Part shown: one piece after another, positions 8,662 through 18,861 of the stretch | Numbering within the stretch: the stretch's first letter is position 1 | Layout: every line of letters begins with the position of its first letter | Source of the DNA: an uncultured Agromyces sp. | Lineage (GTDB): Bacteria; Actinomycetota; Actinomycetes; Actinomycetales; Microbacteriaceae | DNA: 64,000 nucleotides | Direction of reading: 5' to 3' | Assembly: GCA_913053875.1 (NCBI GenBank) | Contig: CAJXGN010000001.1 | Coordinates: 434,001-498,000 of the forward strand | Notes under the pieces: model-generated | The model's input: the letters and a program-made list of their open reading frames with translations, nothing else | What the model was told of the DNA's origin: nothing | Database searches by the model: none | Made by a program: the position numbers and the translations under genes

Positions 8662-8693
8662 GGCGGCACCCATTGGGGGGAACAGGTGCCGCC
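8662..8693. repeat. Hairpin-forming inverted repeat
   Basis: Nine perfectly complementary bases flank a 14-nt loop that contains the first copy of ATTGGGGGGAA. There is no U-run, so a Rho-independent terminator is not proven; it could instead be an RNA leader structure or operator. Confidence 0.55.
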
Positions 8694-8975
8694 TCGGCAA
8701 TGCGCGATTGGGGGGAATCACAACATCGCAGGCCATGAAACTCGTTCAGGCACGCCCCAGTTTAGGGGTCAGAAGTCCATGCGCAAGTACCTTTTGTCCT
8801 CATTTGTGGGGACGTGCAGATTTCTCTGGGCTGAGGCACAGATGGGGGACAGCATTCGGGGGTGCTCGGGGGACAGATTCCACGATTCCGCAGCCGGGTG
8901 GCACGGAGGATAGGGTCGTACCGGGCAGGCGAAACCCACCGATGATCCCCGTTCGCGAAGGAGCGACCGAACGAC

Positions 8976-10928
<1,953 letters not shown>

Positions 10929-10931
10929 CCC

Positions 10932-10968
10932 GAGGGGGCGGATGCCGCGAGCCGGCGTCCGCCCTCTC
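10932..10968. terminator. Bidirectional terminator-like hairpin between acsA and ridA
   Basis: A GAGGG-GGCGGATGCC arm pairs with GGCGTCCGCC-CTCTC, with a GCGAGCC loop. The position between two convergent genes suits a shared terminator. One arm contains the GGATGCC motif discussed in the findings. No U-run follows. Confidence 0.6.
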
Positions 10969-10993
10969 CAGCTCGTCGCGCGGCTTGGCGCCG

Positions 10994-11467
10994 CTACGCG
11001 AACTCGACGACGAGCTCGACCTCGACCGGCGAGTCGAGCGGCAGCACGGGCACGCCCACGGCCGAGCGCGCGTGGCGCCCGGCCTCGCCGAAGACCTCGC
11101 CCAGCAGCTCGGACGCCCCGTTGATGACGCCCGGCTGCCCGGTGAACGACGGGTCGGATGCCACGAAGCCGGTGACCTTCACGACGCGCGTGATCCGGTC
11201 GAGCGAGCCGATGACCGACTCGGCCGCCGCGAGCGCGTTGAGGATGCAGGTGCGGGCGTAGCCCTTCGCGGCATCCGCGTCGACCTGCCGCTCCCCCGTG
11301 CCGACCTTGCCGGTCTCGGGGAGCGCACCGTCGACGAACGGCAGCTGACCCGACGTGAAGGCGAGGTTGCCGCTCACGACGGCGGGCACGTACGCCGCGA
11401 CGGGCGCCGCGACCGCGGGGAGCTCGAGTCCGAGCTCGGCGAGCCGGGTGGCGACGGTTCCGGTCAC
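10994..11467 (-). CDS. RidA family enamine/imine deaminase
   Basis: 157 residues of the YjgF/YER057c/UK114 fold. The segments VSGNLAFTSGQLPFVDG, CILNALAAAESVIGSLDRITRVVKVTGFV and GRHARSAVGVPVLPLDSPVEVELVVEF cover the family's beta-alpha core, including the conserved Arg in GRHARSA that binds carboxylate substrates. Such proteins hydrolyse reactive enamines or imines formed by PLP enzymes. The GTG start at 11467 overlaps the stop of the DUF4177 gene (GTGA), so the two are co-translated. Confidence 0.88.
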   Translation of the reverse strand: MTGTVATRLAELGLELPAVAAPVAAYVPAVVSGNLAFTSGQLPFVDGALPETGKVGTGERQVDADAAKGYARTCILNALAAAESVIGSLDRITRVVKVTGFVASDPSFTGQPGVINGASELLGEVFGEAGRHARSAVGVPVLPLDSPVEVELVVEFA

Positions 11468-11691
11468 TGCTCGCCCTCGAACTGCTTCGCGGCCTCTGCG
11501 GCAGCTGCGGCACCGGCGGATGCGGCCTGCGAGTCGCCTCCGCCCACGGGTCGCTTCAGGTAGGCGACGAGCCCGCCCTCGGGCCCCGAGACGATCTGGA
11601 CGAGCTCCCACCCGTCGCGCCCCCAGTTGTTCAGGATCGCGGCTGTGTTGTGGATGAGCAGGGGGGTCGTGACGTACTCCCAGGCGGGCAT
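11464..11691 (-). CDS. DUF4177 family small protein
   Basis: 75 residues: MPAWEYVTTPLLIHNTAAILNNWGRDGWELVQI, then a G/A-rich tail. The WEY...GWELV pattern is that of DUF4177. Function is unknown. AAGGAGCGAG precedes the ATG. In actinobacteria this gene commonly stands beside a class A PBP gene in divergent orientation, as here (PBP at 11771), but a link to cell-wall synthesis is only positional. Confidence 0.8.
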   Translation of the reverse strand: MPAWEYVTTPLLIHNTAAILNNWGRDGWELVQIVSGPEGGLVAYLKRPVGGGDSQAASAGAAAAAEAAKQFEGEQ

Positions 11692-11757
11692 CTCGCTCCT
11701 TCGTCGTGGGTCTTCCGCAGGCGCGGGTCGGTGGAGCAGTTTGCCAGCCTCCGCCGC

Positions 11758-11763
11758 TAGGCT
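11758..11763 (+). promoter_or_regulatory. -10 element of the PBP gene (leaderless)
   Basis: TAGGCT followed by 7 nt and the ATG at 11771, with no Shine-Dalgarno sequence. It supports that ATG over the upstream in-frame starts. Confidence 0.65.
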
Positions 11764-11770
11764 CCACTAT

Positions 11771-14410
11771 ATGTCTGCCCAAAAACGTACCCTGAGCGGT
11801 GCCGCCGGAGGCGTGCTCGGCCTCCTCGGCCTGAGCGCGCTCGCGGGTGTGCTCGTGACTGCCACGGTGACCCCTGCCCTCGCCGTGACCGGCATGGCGG
11901 CGAACAGCTCCATCAGCATGTTCGAGAACCTTCCCGGGTACCTCGAGATCGACGACCTCTCCCAGAAGTCGACCGTCTACGCGCAGTACGGCGAGGAGTG
12001 GAAGCCGATCGCGTCGTTCTTCGACCAGAACCGCGAAGAGGTCGCCTGGGACGACATCAGCCAGTACGTCAAGGACGCCGCGATCTCCGGTGAGGACCCG
12101 CGCTTCTACGAGCACGGCGGCGTCGACCTGCAGGGAACGATCCGTGGTGCGGTCAGCACCTACGTGCTGAACCGCGATGTGCAGGGCGGCTCCTCGATCA
12201 CCCAGCAGTACGTCAAGAACGTGCTCATCCAGCAGGGCATCGCCGAGGCGACGACCGCGGAGGAGGAGCAGGCCGCGTACCAGGAGGCGACGGCGACCAC
12301 CCCCGAGCGCAAGCTCAAGGAGATCCGCTACGCGATCACGCTCGAGAAGCAGTTCTCGAAGGACGAGGTGCTGCTCGGCTACCTGAACATCGCGCACTTC
12401 GGCGGCCGCGTCTACGGCATCGAGTCGGCGGCGAAGTACTACTTCGACAAGTCCTCGAAGGACCTGTCGCTCGCCGAGGCGGCGAGCCTCATCGCGATCG
12501 TCAACAACCCCGAGAAGTTCCGCCTCGACTACCCCGACAGCGAGACCAACGGTGCCGAGACCGTCAACGCCGCCGGCGAGGCGGTGCCGTACGCGGCCAA
12601 CATGGATCGCCGGAACTACATCCTCGGCGAGATGCTCGAGTACTCGAAGATCACGCAGGAGGAGTACGACGAGGCCATCGCGTCGCCCGTCGAGCCGACC
12701 ATCACCGAGCCGAGCACCGGTTGCCAGTCGGCCGGCGACCTCGGGTTCTTCTGCGACTACGTCACCTGGGAGATCCGGAACAAGCTCGACGACCCCGAGA
12801 CGGAGGATGTCAACGAGGGCCTCCAGCTGCTGCAGAAGGGTGGCCTGGAGATCTACACCACGATCGACACCCAGCTGCAGGACGCGGCGGTGGCGACGAT
12901 GAAGGCCAACGTGCCGTCGACCGACGCACGCTTCGACGTCGGCTCGACCGCGGTGAGCGTCGAGACCGGCACCGGTCGCGTGCTCGCGATGACGCAGAAC
13001 AAGACCTTCTCGAACGACCCGGACGTGCTCGCGAAGGGCGCGCAGTACTCGGCCGTCAACTACAACACCGACTACGAGTACGGTGGATCGAGCGGCTTCC
13101 AGCCCGGATCGACGTACAAGGTGTTCACGCTCGCCGAATGGCTGAACGAGGGGCACTCGCTGCTCGAGTCGTTCAACGGCACGCGCCGGGCGTTCACCAG
13201 CTTCACGAACACCTGCGACGGCAACTTCGTCGGCTCGTTCGACCCGAAGAACGACGACGGCCGCGTCGCGAGCAACTCCGTCGACGCGACCAAGTGGTCG
13301 GTCAACACGAGCTTCGTGGCCATGGCGCAGCAGCTCGACCTCTGCGGCATCAAGGAGACCGCGCAGGCGTTCGGCGTGCACCGCGCCGACGGCAACCCGC
13401 TGCAGATGAACCCCTCCGACGTGCTCGGCACGCAGGAGATCGCGCCGATGACGATGGCCGCTGCGTACGCGGGCATCGCGAACAACGGCAACACGTGCAC
13501 CCCGGTCGCCATCGACCGCATCACCAACGCCGAGGGCGAGGAGATCGAGCCGCCGCAGACCGAGTGCACGCAGTCGGTCACGACCGAGGTCGCCGCCGCG
13601 ATGCAGTACGCGATGCAGCAGACCTTCGCGGGCGGCGGCACGGCCGTCGCGTCGAACACGTACTCGGGCGTGCCGCACATCGGCAAGACCGGTACGACCG
13701 ACGACTCCAAGGACACCTGGATGAACGGCGCGAGCACCGAGGTCGCCACGGCCGTCTGGGTCGGGCACGTGACCGCTCCGGCGGGCCGCCAGGTCGCCCT
13801 GCGCAACATCTACTGGGAGTCCGGCCCCGCCTCGACCGCGCGTCACCGCATGTGGAAGGACATCATGACGGTCGCCGACGCCAAGTACGGCGGCGCGGCG
13901 TTCCCCGAGGCCGACGCGGAGTTCTTCAAGCAGGTGCTGATCGACATCCCGCAGGTGATCGGCCTCACGCCCGAGGCGGCGCAGGCCGCGCTCGAGGAAG
14001 CGGGCTTCGTCTACCAGGCGGGCGTCGAGGAGGACTCGAGCGAGCCCAAGGGCCGCGTCTCGAGCATCAGCCCCGAGGGCCAGGCCGGCCGCGGCACGTT
14101 GATCACGGTCAACGTGTCGAACGGCAACGTCAGCGCCGTTCCGAACGTCGTCGGCATGACCGAGGACGCGGCACGCGACCAGCTGGACGACTACAACGTG
14201 CGCGTGCGCGAGGAGGACGTGTCCGATCCCTCGCAGGACGGCGTCGTGATCTCGCAGAACCCCGGTGGAGGCGAGAACGCCCGCCAGGGGTCGCGCGTGA
14301 CGATCGTGATCGGTCGCTACGTCGACCCCGGACCCGGCGACGGCGACGGAGACGGCGACGGCGGCGGAAACGGCAACGGCGGCGGCACCAACGGCGGCGG
14401 CGGCGGGTGA
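11771..14410 (+). CDS. Bifunctional class A penicillin-binding protein with PASTA domains
   Basis: 879 residues. After an N-terminal membrane anchor (residues about 8-45) comes the GT51 glycosyltransferase with EDPRFYEHGGVD, GGSSITQQYVKN and RKLKEIRYAITLEKQ, then the transpeptidase with SxxK in PGSTYKVF, SVN and GKTGTTDDSKDTWMNG. Two PASTA domains follow (IPQVIGLTPEAAQAALEEAG and VPNVVGMTEDAARDQLDDY), then a Gly/Asp-rich tail. It polymerises and cross-links peptidoglycan outside the membrane; PASTA domains bind muropeptide or glycan. It is the counterpart of mycobacterial PonA1/A2. A metallophosphoesterase gene overlaps its stop codon. Confidence 0.95.
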   Translation: MSAQKRTLSGAAGGVLGLLGLSALAGVLVTATVTPALAVTGMAANSSISMFENLPGYLEIDDLSQKSTVYAQYGEEWKPIASFFDQNREEVAWDDISQYVKDAAISGEDPRFYEHGGVDLQGTIRGAVSTYVLNRDVQGGSSITQQYVKNVLIQQGIAEATTAEEEQAAYQEATATTPERKLKEIRYAITLEKQFSKDEVLLGYLNIAHFGGRVYGIESAAKYYFDKSSKDLSLAEAASLIAIVNNPEKFRLDYPDSETNGAETVNAAGEAVPYAANMDRRNYILGEMLEYSKITQEEYDEAIASPVEPTITEPSTGCQSAGDLGFFCDYVTWEIRNKLDDPETEDVNEGLQLLQKGGLEIYTTIDTQLQDAAVATMKANVPSTDARFDVGSTAVSVETGTGRVLAMTQNKTFSNDPDVLAKGAQYSAVNYNTDYEYGGSSGFQPGSTYKVFTLAEWLNEGHSLLESFNGTRRAFTSFTNTCDGNFVGSFDPKNDDGRVASNSVDATKWSVNTSFVAMAQQLDLCGIKETAQAFGVHRADGNPLQMNPSDVLGTQEIAPMTMAAAYAGIANNGNTCTPVAIDRITNAEGEEIEPPQTECTQSVTTEVAAAMQYAMQQTFAGGGTAVASNTYSGVPHIGKTGTTDDSKDTWMNGASTEVATAVWVGHVTAPAGRQVALRNIYWESGPASTARHRMWKDIMTVADAKYGGAAFPEADAEFFKQVLIDIPQVIGLTPEAAQAALEEAGFVYQAGVEEDSSEPKGRVSSISPEGQAGRGTLITVNVSNGNVSAVPNVVGMTEDAARDQLDDYNVRVREEDVSDPSQDGVVISQNPGGGENARQGSRVTIVIGRYVDPGPGDGDGDGDGGGNGNGGGTNGGGGG

Positions 14411-15384
14411 CCGCTTCCCGACGCAGCGGAGTCCCGGCCGCACTGACCCTCGTCGGTGCGGCCGGCCTCGCCGCGTTCGCGTACGGTTCGCTCGTCGAGC
14501 GCACGAGGTGGACCCTGCGCGAGGTCACGGTGCCCGTGCTCCCCGCCGGAGCCGAGCCGTTGCGCGTGCTGCACGTCTCCGACCTGCACATGGCGCCCTG
14601 GCAGCGCGAGAAGCAGGAGTGGGTGCGCAGCCTCGCCGCGCTCCAGCCAGACCTCGTGGTCGACACCGGCGACAACCTGGGGCACGCGCGCGGCCTCGAG
14701 GGCATCCGTCGAGCCTTCGAACCCTTCGCAGGGATCCCCGGCGTCTTCGTCAACGGATCGAACGACTACTTCGGCCCGACGCTCAAGAACCCGTTCCGGT
14801 ACTTCGCCGGCCCGTCGCAGGTCGGCGGCCCCCGCGCCGCTCGGCTCGACATCGACGCCCTGCACGCGTTCTTCGACGAGCTGGGCTGGATCGACCTGGA
14901 CAACGCCGCCGCCGCCATGGAGCTGCGGGGCACCCACCTCGAGTTCTTCGGCGTCGACGACGCGCACAAGGGCTACGACCGGCTCGACCTCATCACCGCG
15001 GCGATCGACGAGCTGCGCGAGGGCGACCCCTGGGGCGACGACTCGTGGTCGGACGACGACGACACCCCGGAGCGCCCCACCGTCACCATCGGGGTGACTC
15101 ACGCACCGTACCGTCGCGTGCTCGGTTCCTTCGTGAACCACGGTGCGCAGCTGATCCTCGCCGGTCACACGCACGGCGGCCAGGTGCGGGTTCCGGGCTA
15201 CGGTGCCCTCGTGACCAACTGCGACATCCCGCGCTCGCAGGCGCGCGGCCTGAGCCTCTGGGGCCACGGACTGCACACCGCGTACCTGAACGTCTCCGCG
15301 GGACTCGGCACCGCCATCACCGCGCCGGTGCGGTTCGCGTGCCCGCCGGAGGCGACGCTGTTGACACTGGTGCCGGCGCCGTAG
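14407..15384 (+). CDS. Membrane-anchored metallophosphoesterase
   Basis: 325 residues. One N-terminal hydrophobic helix (VPAALTLVGAAGLAAFAYG) precedes a calcineurin-like phosphoesterase domain with HVSDLHM, VDTGDN, VNGSND and LAGHTHGGQ metal-binding blocks. Family members (YkuE-like) hydrolyse phosphoesters, including UDP-diacylglucosamine-type lipids. An acidic insert (WGDDSWSDDDDT) precedes the HAPYRRVL block. The GTG start overlaps the PBP stop as GTGA, a frequent actinobacterial pairing that suggests an envelope role. Substrate unknown. Confidence 0.9.
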   Translation: MTASRRSGVPAALTLVGAAGLAAFAYGSLVERTRWTLREVTVPVLPAGAEPLRVLHVSDLHMAPWQREKQEWVRSLAALQPDLVVDTGDNLGHARGLEGIRRAFEPFAGIPGVFVNGSNDYFGPTLKNPFRYFAGPSQVGGPRAARLDIDALHAFFDELGWIDLDNAAAAMELRGTHLEFFGVDDAHKGYDRLDLITAAIDELREGDPWGDDSWSDDDDTPERPTVTIGVTHAPYRRVLGSFVNHGAQLILAGHTHGGQVRVPGYGALVTNCDIPRSQARGLSLWGHGLHTAYLNVSAGLGTAITAPVRFACPPEATLLTLVPAP

Positions 15385-15452
15385 TGCGGAGCCGCCGGGT
15401 GGTCGGGAGCACTCGGATTATCGGCTATCCTTGTTGAGGCCTCAGGGCCAAT

Positions 15453-15529
<77 letters not shown>

Positions 15530-15533
15530 TCGT

Positions 15534-15559
15534 GAGACCCCCTCCGCGGAGGGGGTCTC
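15534..15559 (+). terminator. Rho-independent terminator after tRNA-Pro
   Basis: A 12-bp perfect stem, GAGACCCCCTCC with GGAGGGGGTCTC, separated by two bases and followed by TCGTTT. It begins five bases after the tRNA 3' end. Confidence 0.85.
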
Positions 15560-15599
15560 GTCGTTTCCCCCGACGCGCCGGTGCGCCTAGGCTGTGCGC

Positions 15600-16079
15600 G
15601 TGGGGTGGTTCCGCCGGCGGCCGTGGCTCACGGCCGTGCTGGTCGTGGCCTACCTCGCGCTGCTCGTGACGACCCTCGGCTGGCCCTACCCGGTGGAAGG
15701 CGACCGCGGCACCCGCTTCGTCTTCCTGCTCGACGCCATGCTCAGCGTCGGGGTCGGCTCGCGCACGACGCTCATCGCGATCGAGGTCGTCTCGAATGTG
15801 CTGCTGTTCCTGCCGCTCGGGCTCATCCTCTGGTGGGTGCTCGGCCGGCTGCGGATCCTGCGGAACCCGTGGGTGCACCTCGTCGTCGCCCTCGCCTGCG
15901 GCATGGTCGTGAGCATCTCCGCCGAGCTGTTCCAGCGGGAGTTCCTCCCCGAGCGCACCGGCGACGTCCGCGACGTCGTCTCGAACTCGATCGGGGCCGC
16001 GATCGGCTGCGTGCTCGGGCTCGTGCTCGACCGGGTCGAGGCCCGCCAGGCGGCATCCGCCCGCCCGGAGCCCGACTGA
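15600..16079 (+). CDS. VanZ family membrane protein
   Basis: About 159 residues with four predicted membrane helices (PWLTAVLVVAYLALLVTTLG; TLIAIEVVSNVLLFLPLGLILWW; PWVHLVVALACGMVVSIS; VVSNSIGAAIGCVLGLVL). The SNVLLFLPLG and AELFQREFLPERTGDVRDVVSNSIGAAIG segments are VanZ hallmarks. VanZ-like proteins are linked to low-level glycopeptide tolerance, but the molecular role is unclear. The GTG at 15600 is preferred over that at 15594 because TAGGCT at 15588-15593 would place a leaderless start there. It converges on the LCP gene with a 6-bp gap. Confidence 0.88.
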   Translation: MGWFRRRPWLTAVLVVAYLALLVTTLGWPYPVEGDRGTRFVFLLDAMLSVGVGSRTTLIAIEVVSNVLLFLPLGLILWWVLGRLRILRNPWVHLVVALACGMVVSISAELFQREFLPERTGDVRDVVSNSIGAAIGCVLGLVLDRVEARQAASARPEPD

Positions 16080-16085
16080 GTCGCG

Positions 16086-17135
16086 TCAGCCGCCCGACTT
16101 CACCAACTCGGCGAAGTCGGCCACCTGGTCCTCGGTCCACGCCTCCTGCATCTCCGGGATGCGCGCCTCGTCGACCAGCACGATCGACTGGCCGTCGGCC
16201 GAGACGCCGATGCCCGACGTCGGCATGGTGAAGAAGGCGATGTCGTCCTTGCGGATCGACGTCATCTCGAGCGCCAGCCCGCCCACGGCGACCGCGTTCA
16301 ACCCCTCGCTCACCGTGACGAACGGGGAGACGGCACCCACGATGTCGGCGACGCGGCCCGGGTTGAGGGCGGTGTCGGCGCTGAGGGCCGTGTCCATGAC
16401 CGAGCTGATGAACAGCTGCTGGTTGCGCACGCGCTGGTAGTCGCCGTCGGCGTAGGCCTTGCGCTCGCGGGCGTACGCCATCGCGAGCTCGCCGTCGAGG
16501 TGCTGCATGCCCTGCGGGAAGAAGTGATCGACGTGCGTGGACTGGAACGCGATGGGGTTGTTGATGTCGACGCCGCCGAGTGCGTCGGTGAGCCCCTTGA
16601 AGCTCTCCGCGTCGACGATCGCGACGTCGTCGATGCGCGCTCCGATGAGCCCCTCGACCACCTGCACGGTGAGCGGCACACCGCCCCAGGAGAGCGCCGC
16701 GTTGATCTTCGCAGCCCCGTGGCCGGGAACCTCCACCCAGCTGTCGCGCAGGATCGACATGACGGTGACGTTCTCCCGGTCGCCCGAGATGTTGACGACC
16801 ATGATGGTGTCGGAACGCTGGCCACCCGGGAGGTCGGAGATGTCATCGCCGACCGCCTCACGGGTGTCGGAGCCGAGCAGCAGGATGTTGACCGCGTTCG
16901 CCGCGTCGCCGTCCTCGATGATCGGAGGACGCAGCGTCTCCTCGGGGAACGTGTCCTCCTCCGCGAGCTTCGCGGTCTGCTCGTCCCAGGTGCGGGCGAT
17001 GGTGCCGAGGTAGATCGCGACGACGGCGACGCCGATGGCGATCACGCCGAGGATCGCCCCCAGCGTGATGAGCGTGGCGCGCAGGCCGGTGCGCTTGCGA
17101 GGAGGAACCTCCGCCTCGTCGAGATTCAGTGACAC
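16086..17135 (-). CDS. LytR-CpsA-Psr (LCP) family cell-wall ligase
   Basis: 349 residues: a short cytoplasmic N-terminus, one membrane helix (ATLITLGAILGVIAIGVAVV), then an extracellular LCP domain with VNILLLGSDTRE, GGQRSDTIMVVNI, VTVMSILRDSWVEVPG, KINAALSWGG and DHFFPQGMQHLDGELAMAYARERK. LCP enzymes transfer lipid-linked glycopolymers to peptidoglycan. The neighbouring sugar-phosphate transferase and UDP-glucose dehydrogenase fit glycopolymer synthesis. The GTG start lies 7 nt after a TACGAT (17143-17148), so the mRNA is probably leaderless. Confidence 0.93.
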   Translation of the reverse strand: MSLNLDEAEVPPRKRTGLRATLITLGAILGVIAIGVAVVAIYLGTIARTWDEQTAKLAEEDTFPEETLRPPIIEDGDAANAVNILLLGSDTREAVGDDISDLPGGQRSDTIMVVNISGDRENVTVMSILRDSWVEVPGHGAAKINAALSWGGVPLTVQVVEGLIGARIDDVAIVDAESFKGLTDALGGVDINNPIAFQSTHVDHFFPQGMQHLDGELAMAYARERKAYADGDYQRVRNQQLFISSVMDTALSADTALNPGRVADIVGAVSPFVTVSEGLNAVAVGGLALEMTSIRKDDIAFFTMPTSGIGVSADGQSIVLVDEARIPEMQEAWTEDQVADFAELVKSGG

Positions 17136-17142
17136 GAGCGCA

Positions 17143-17148
17143 ATCGTA
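17143..17148 (-). promoter_or_regulatory. -10 element of the LCP gene (leaderless)
   Basis: TACGAT on the minus strand, 7 nt before the GTG at 17135, with no Shine-Dalgarno sequence. Confidence 0.6.
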
Positions 17149-17223
17149 GCCCTGATGGCTGCGCTTCGGCCGAGTATCCACCGGGCAACGCCTCCCCTGT
17201 TCGGGGGACGGAGCGGATGCTGC

Positions 17224-18678
17224 TCAGTACGCGCCGCGCGAGCTCAGCACCGCCCGGACGGTGCGGGCGAGCACGATGACGTCACCGGTCAGCGACCAGT
17301 TCTCGACGTAGAACAGGTCGAGCCGCAGGCTGTCCGACCACGACAGGTCGGAACGACCGCTCACCTGCCAGAGCCCGGTGATGCCGGGGCGCACGAGCAG
17401 GCGCCGTTCGGCGGCACGCCCGTAGCGTTCGACCTCGCGCGGGAGCGGGGGGCGCGGCCCGACGAGCGACATCTCGCCGCGGATGACGTTCACGAGCTGC
17501 GGGAGCTCGTCGAGGCTGTACCGCCGCAGCACGGCGCCGACGCGCGTGACCCGCGGGTCGGAGCGCAGCTTGAACAGCACGTCGTTTCCGTCGGACTTGT
17601 CGAGCAGCCCCGGCAGCTGCCCCTCGGCGTCGTCGACCATCGAGCGGAACTTGAGCATGCGGAAGGTCGTGCCGTTGAGGCCGACGCGCTCCTGCGCGAA
17701 GAAGGCCGGGCCGGCGCTGTCGCGTCGCACCAGCACGGTGAGCACGAGGAAGACCGGGCTCAGCAGGAGCAGCGCGAGCGACGCGACGACGAGGTCGAAG
17801 ACGCGCTTCGTCGCGTACTTCCGGCCGACGAAGCGCGGGTAGTCGACGTGGATGAGCGGGAGCCCTGCGACCGGCGTGGCATGGATGCGCGGACCCGCGA
17901 CGTCGACCAGCGCAGGAGCCATGACCAGGCTGATCTGCCGCTCCTCGAGGTCCCAGCCGAGCTCGCGCAGCTGCTCGGGATGCACGAGGTCCGACCCGGC
18001 GTAGATGACGGTGTCCGCATCGGATTCCTCCAACGCGTCGAGCACGTTCGCGAAGCCGCCGAGCACCGGGATGCCCTCGCCCAGGTCGTGGTCGACCGAG
18101 CCGTGGTCGGTGACCGCGCCGACGATGCGGAACCCGCCGGTGGGAGCGCGGCCCATCTGCTGGGCCACGTGCGCGGCCTTCGCCCGCTCCCCCACGAGCA
18201 GCACCCGCCGGCTGTAGCGGCCCGCGGCCCGGCGTCGCACGAGCCACTGGCGCCAGGCCCAGCGGCTCGCGAGCAGGAGGAGCAGGCCACCCGGCAGCGC
18301 GATCAGCACGTACCCGCGACCGATCTGCGACTGCGCGAGGAAGGCGACGATCGCCAGGATGCCGAAGACGCGGATGGTCGCGTCGACCAGCCGACGGTAC
18401 TCGGTGGAACCGGCCCCGATGATCGTATGGTCGCGGGTCGCGAACAGGTCGAGCGCCACCATCCAGACCGTGATGAGCACCAGCGACACGAGCGTGTAGC
18501 TGATCGACTGCTCGGCGATGCGCTGGGCAGCCGCGTTCTCACCGAAGCGCAGGAACTGGGAGCCGAACACGGCGGCGACGATGACGACGAGGTCGGTCGC
18601 GAAGAGCCGCGCCGCGTAGTCGCGCTGCCAGCGCTCGAGGCGGCTCGCCGCCCCCAGTCGCTGGTTCGTCGTCGTCAC
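17224..18678 (-). CDS. Polyprenyl-phosphate sugar-1-phosphate transferase (exopolysaccharide initiating enzyme)
   Basis: 484 residues. Four N-terminal membrane helices (residues about 15-130) and a Rossmann-like CoA_binding_3 region (RRVLLVGERAKAAHVAQQ) precede one more helix and the catalytic domain: KRVFDLVVAS, FFAQERVGLNGTTFRMLKFRSM, SLDELPQLVNVIRGEMSLVG and RPGITGLWQVSGRSDLSW. Such PHPT enzymes (WbaP/CpsE type) start surface-glycan repeat units by loading a sugar phosphate on undecaprenyl phosphate. The GTG at 18678 is chosen for the GGGAG nine bases upstream. The first sugar is unknown. Confidence 0.92.
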   Translation of the reverse strand: MTTTNQRLGAASRLERWQRDYAARLFATDLVVIVAAVFGSQFLRFGENAAAQRIAEQSISYTLVSLVLITVWMVALDLFATRDHTIIGAGSTEYRRLVDATIRVFGILAIVAFLAQSQIGRGYVLIALPGGLLLLLASRWAWRQWLVRRRAAGRYSRRVLLVGERAKAAHVAQQMGRAPTGGFRIVGAVTDHGSVDHDLGEGIPVLGGFANVLDALEESDADTVIYAGSDLVHPEQLRELGWDLEERQISLVMAPALVDVAGPRIHATPVAGLPLIHVDYPRFVGRKYATKRVFDLVVASLALLLLSPVFLVLTVLVRRDSAGPAFFAQERVGLNGTTFRMLKFRSMVDDAEGQLPGLLDKSDGNDVLFKLRSDPRVTRVGAVLRRYSLDELPQLVNVIRGEMSLVGPRPPLPREVERYGRAAERRLLVRPGITGLWQVSGRSDLSWSDSLRLDLFYVENWSLTGDVIVLARTVRAVLSSRGAY

Positions 18679-18809
18679 GCGACCGACTCCCTCCCGCTCT
18701 CGGCCAGGACCGCGCGCGGGATCTCGGACGTCGCCGAGATTCGGGGCTCGGCTCGTGCGCGCGGGTTCTGCAATCGTCGCACGCACGCGTCGCGGGCGCA
18801 CGGAAATGC

Positions 18810-18831
18810 CCCCAGTTCTGGGGCCAGTGTA
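18810..18831 (-). promoter_or_regulatory. Promoter with palindrome at the predicted start site of the sugar transferase gene
   Basis: A TACACT -10 reads on the minus strand at 18831-18826. CCCCAGTTCTGGGG (18810-18823), a 6+6 inverted repeat, sits at the expected transcription start, so it may be an operator. It leaves a leader of about 140 nt. Confidence 0.5.
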
Positions 18832-18861
18832 GTCCGAACCGTTACGGAGCGGTGGGGCGGC

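Larger units (their letters stand above)
8541..8975. other. Long divergent intergenic region, repeat- and G-rich, no convincing gene
   Basis: This stretch separates tadA (minus) from acsA (plus). It is less GC-rich than its surroundings in its middle part. It holds a 9-bp inverted repeat (GGCGGCACC at 8662-8670, GGTGCCGCC at 8685-8693), an 11-bp direct repeat ATTGGGGGGAA (8672-8682 and 8707-8717), and five G-runs between 8808 and 8872 with GGGGGACAG repeated at 8844 and 8868. A TAGGGT at 8911-8916 could be the -10 for acsA. I see no open frame here with coding character. Confidence 0.6.

Noticed and set aside
8608..8913. A 101-codon open frame in the region between tadA and acsA
   Set aside because: Codon use is unlike the neighbours, there is no ribosome-binding site, and it crosses the hairpin and the repeats. 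A 21-codon TTG frame starting near 8673 was rejected for similar reasons, although it does follow a GGAGG.
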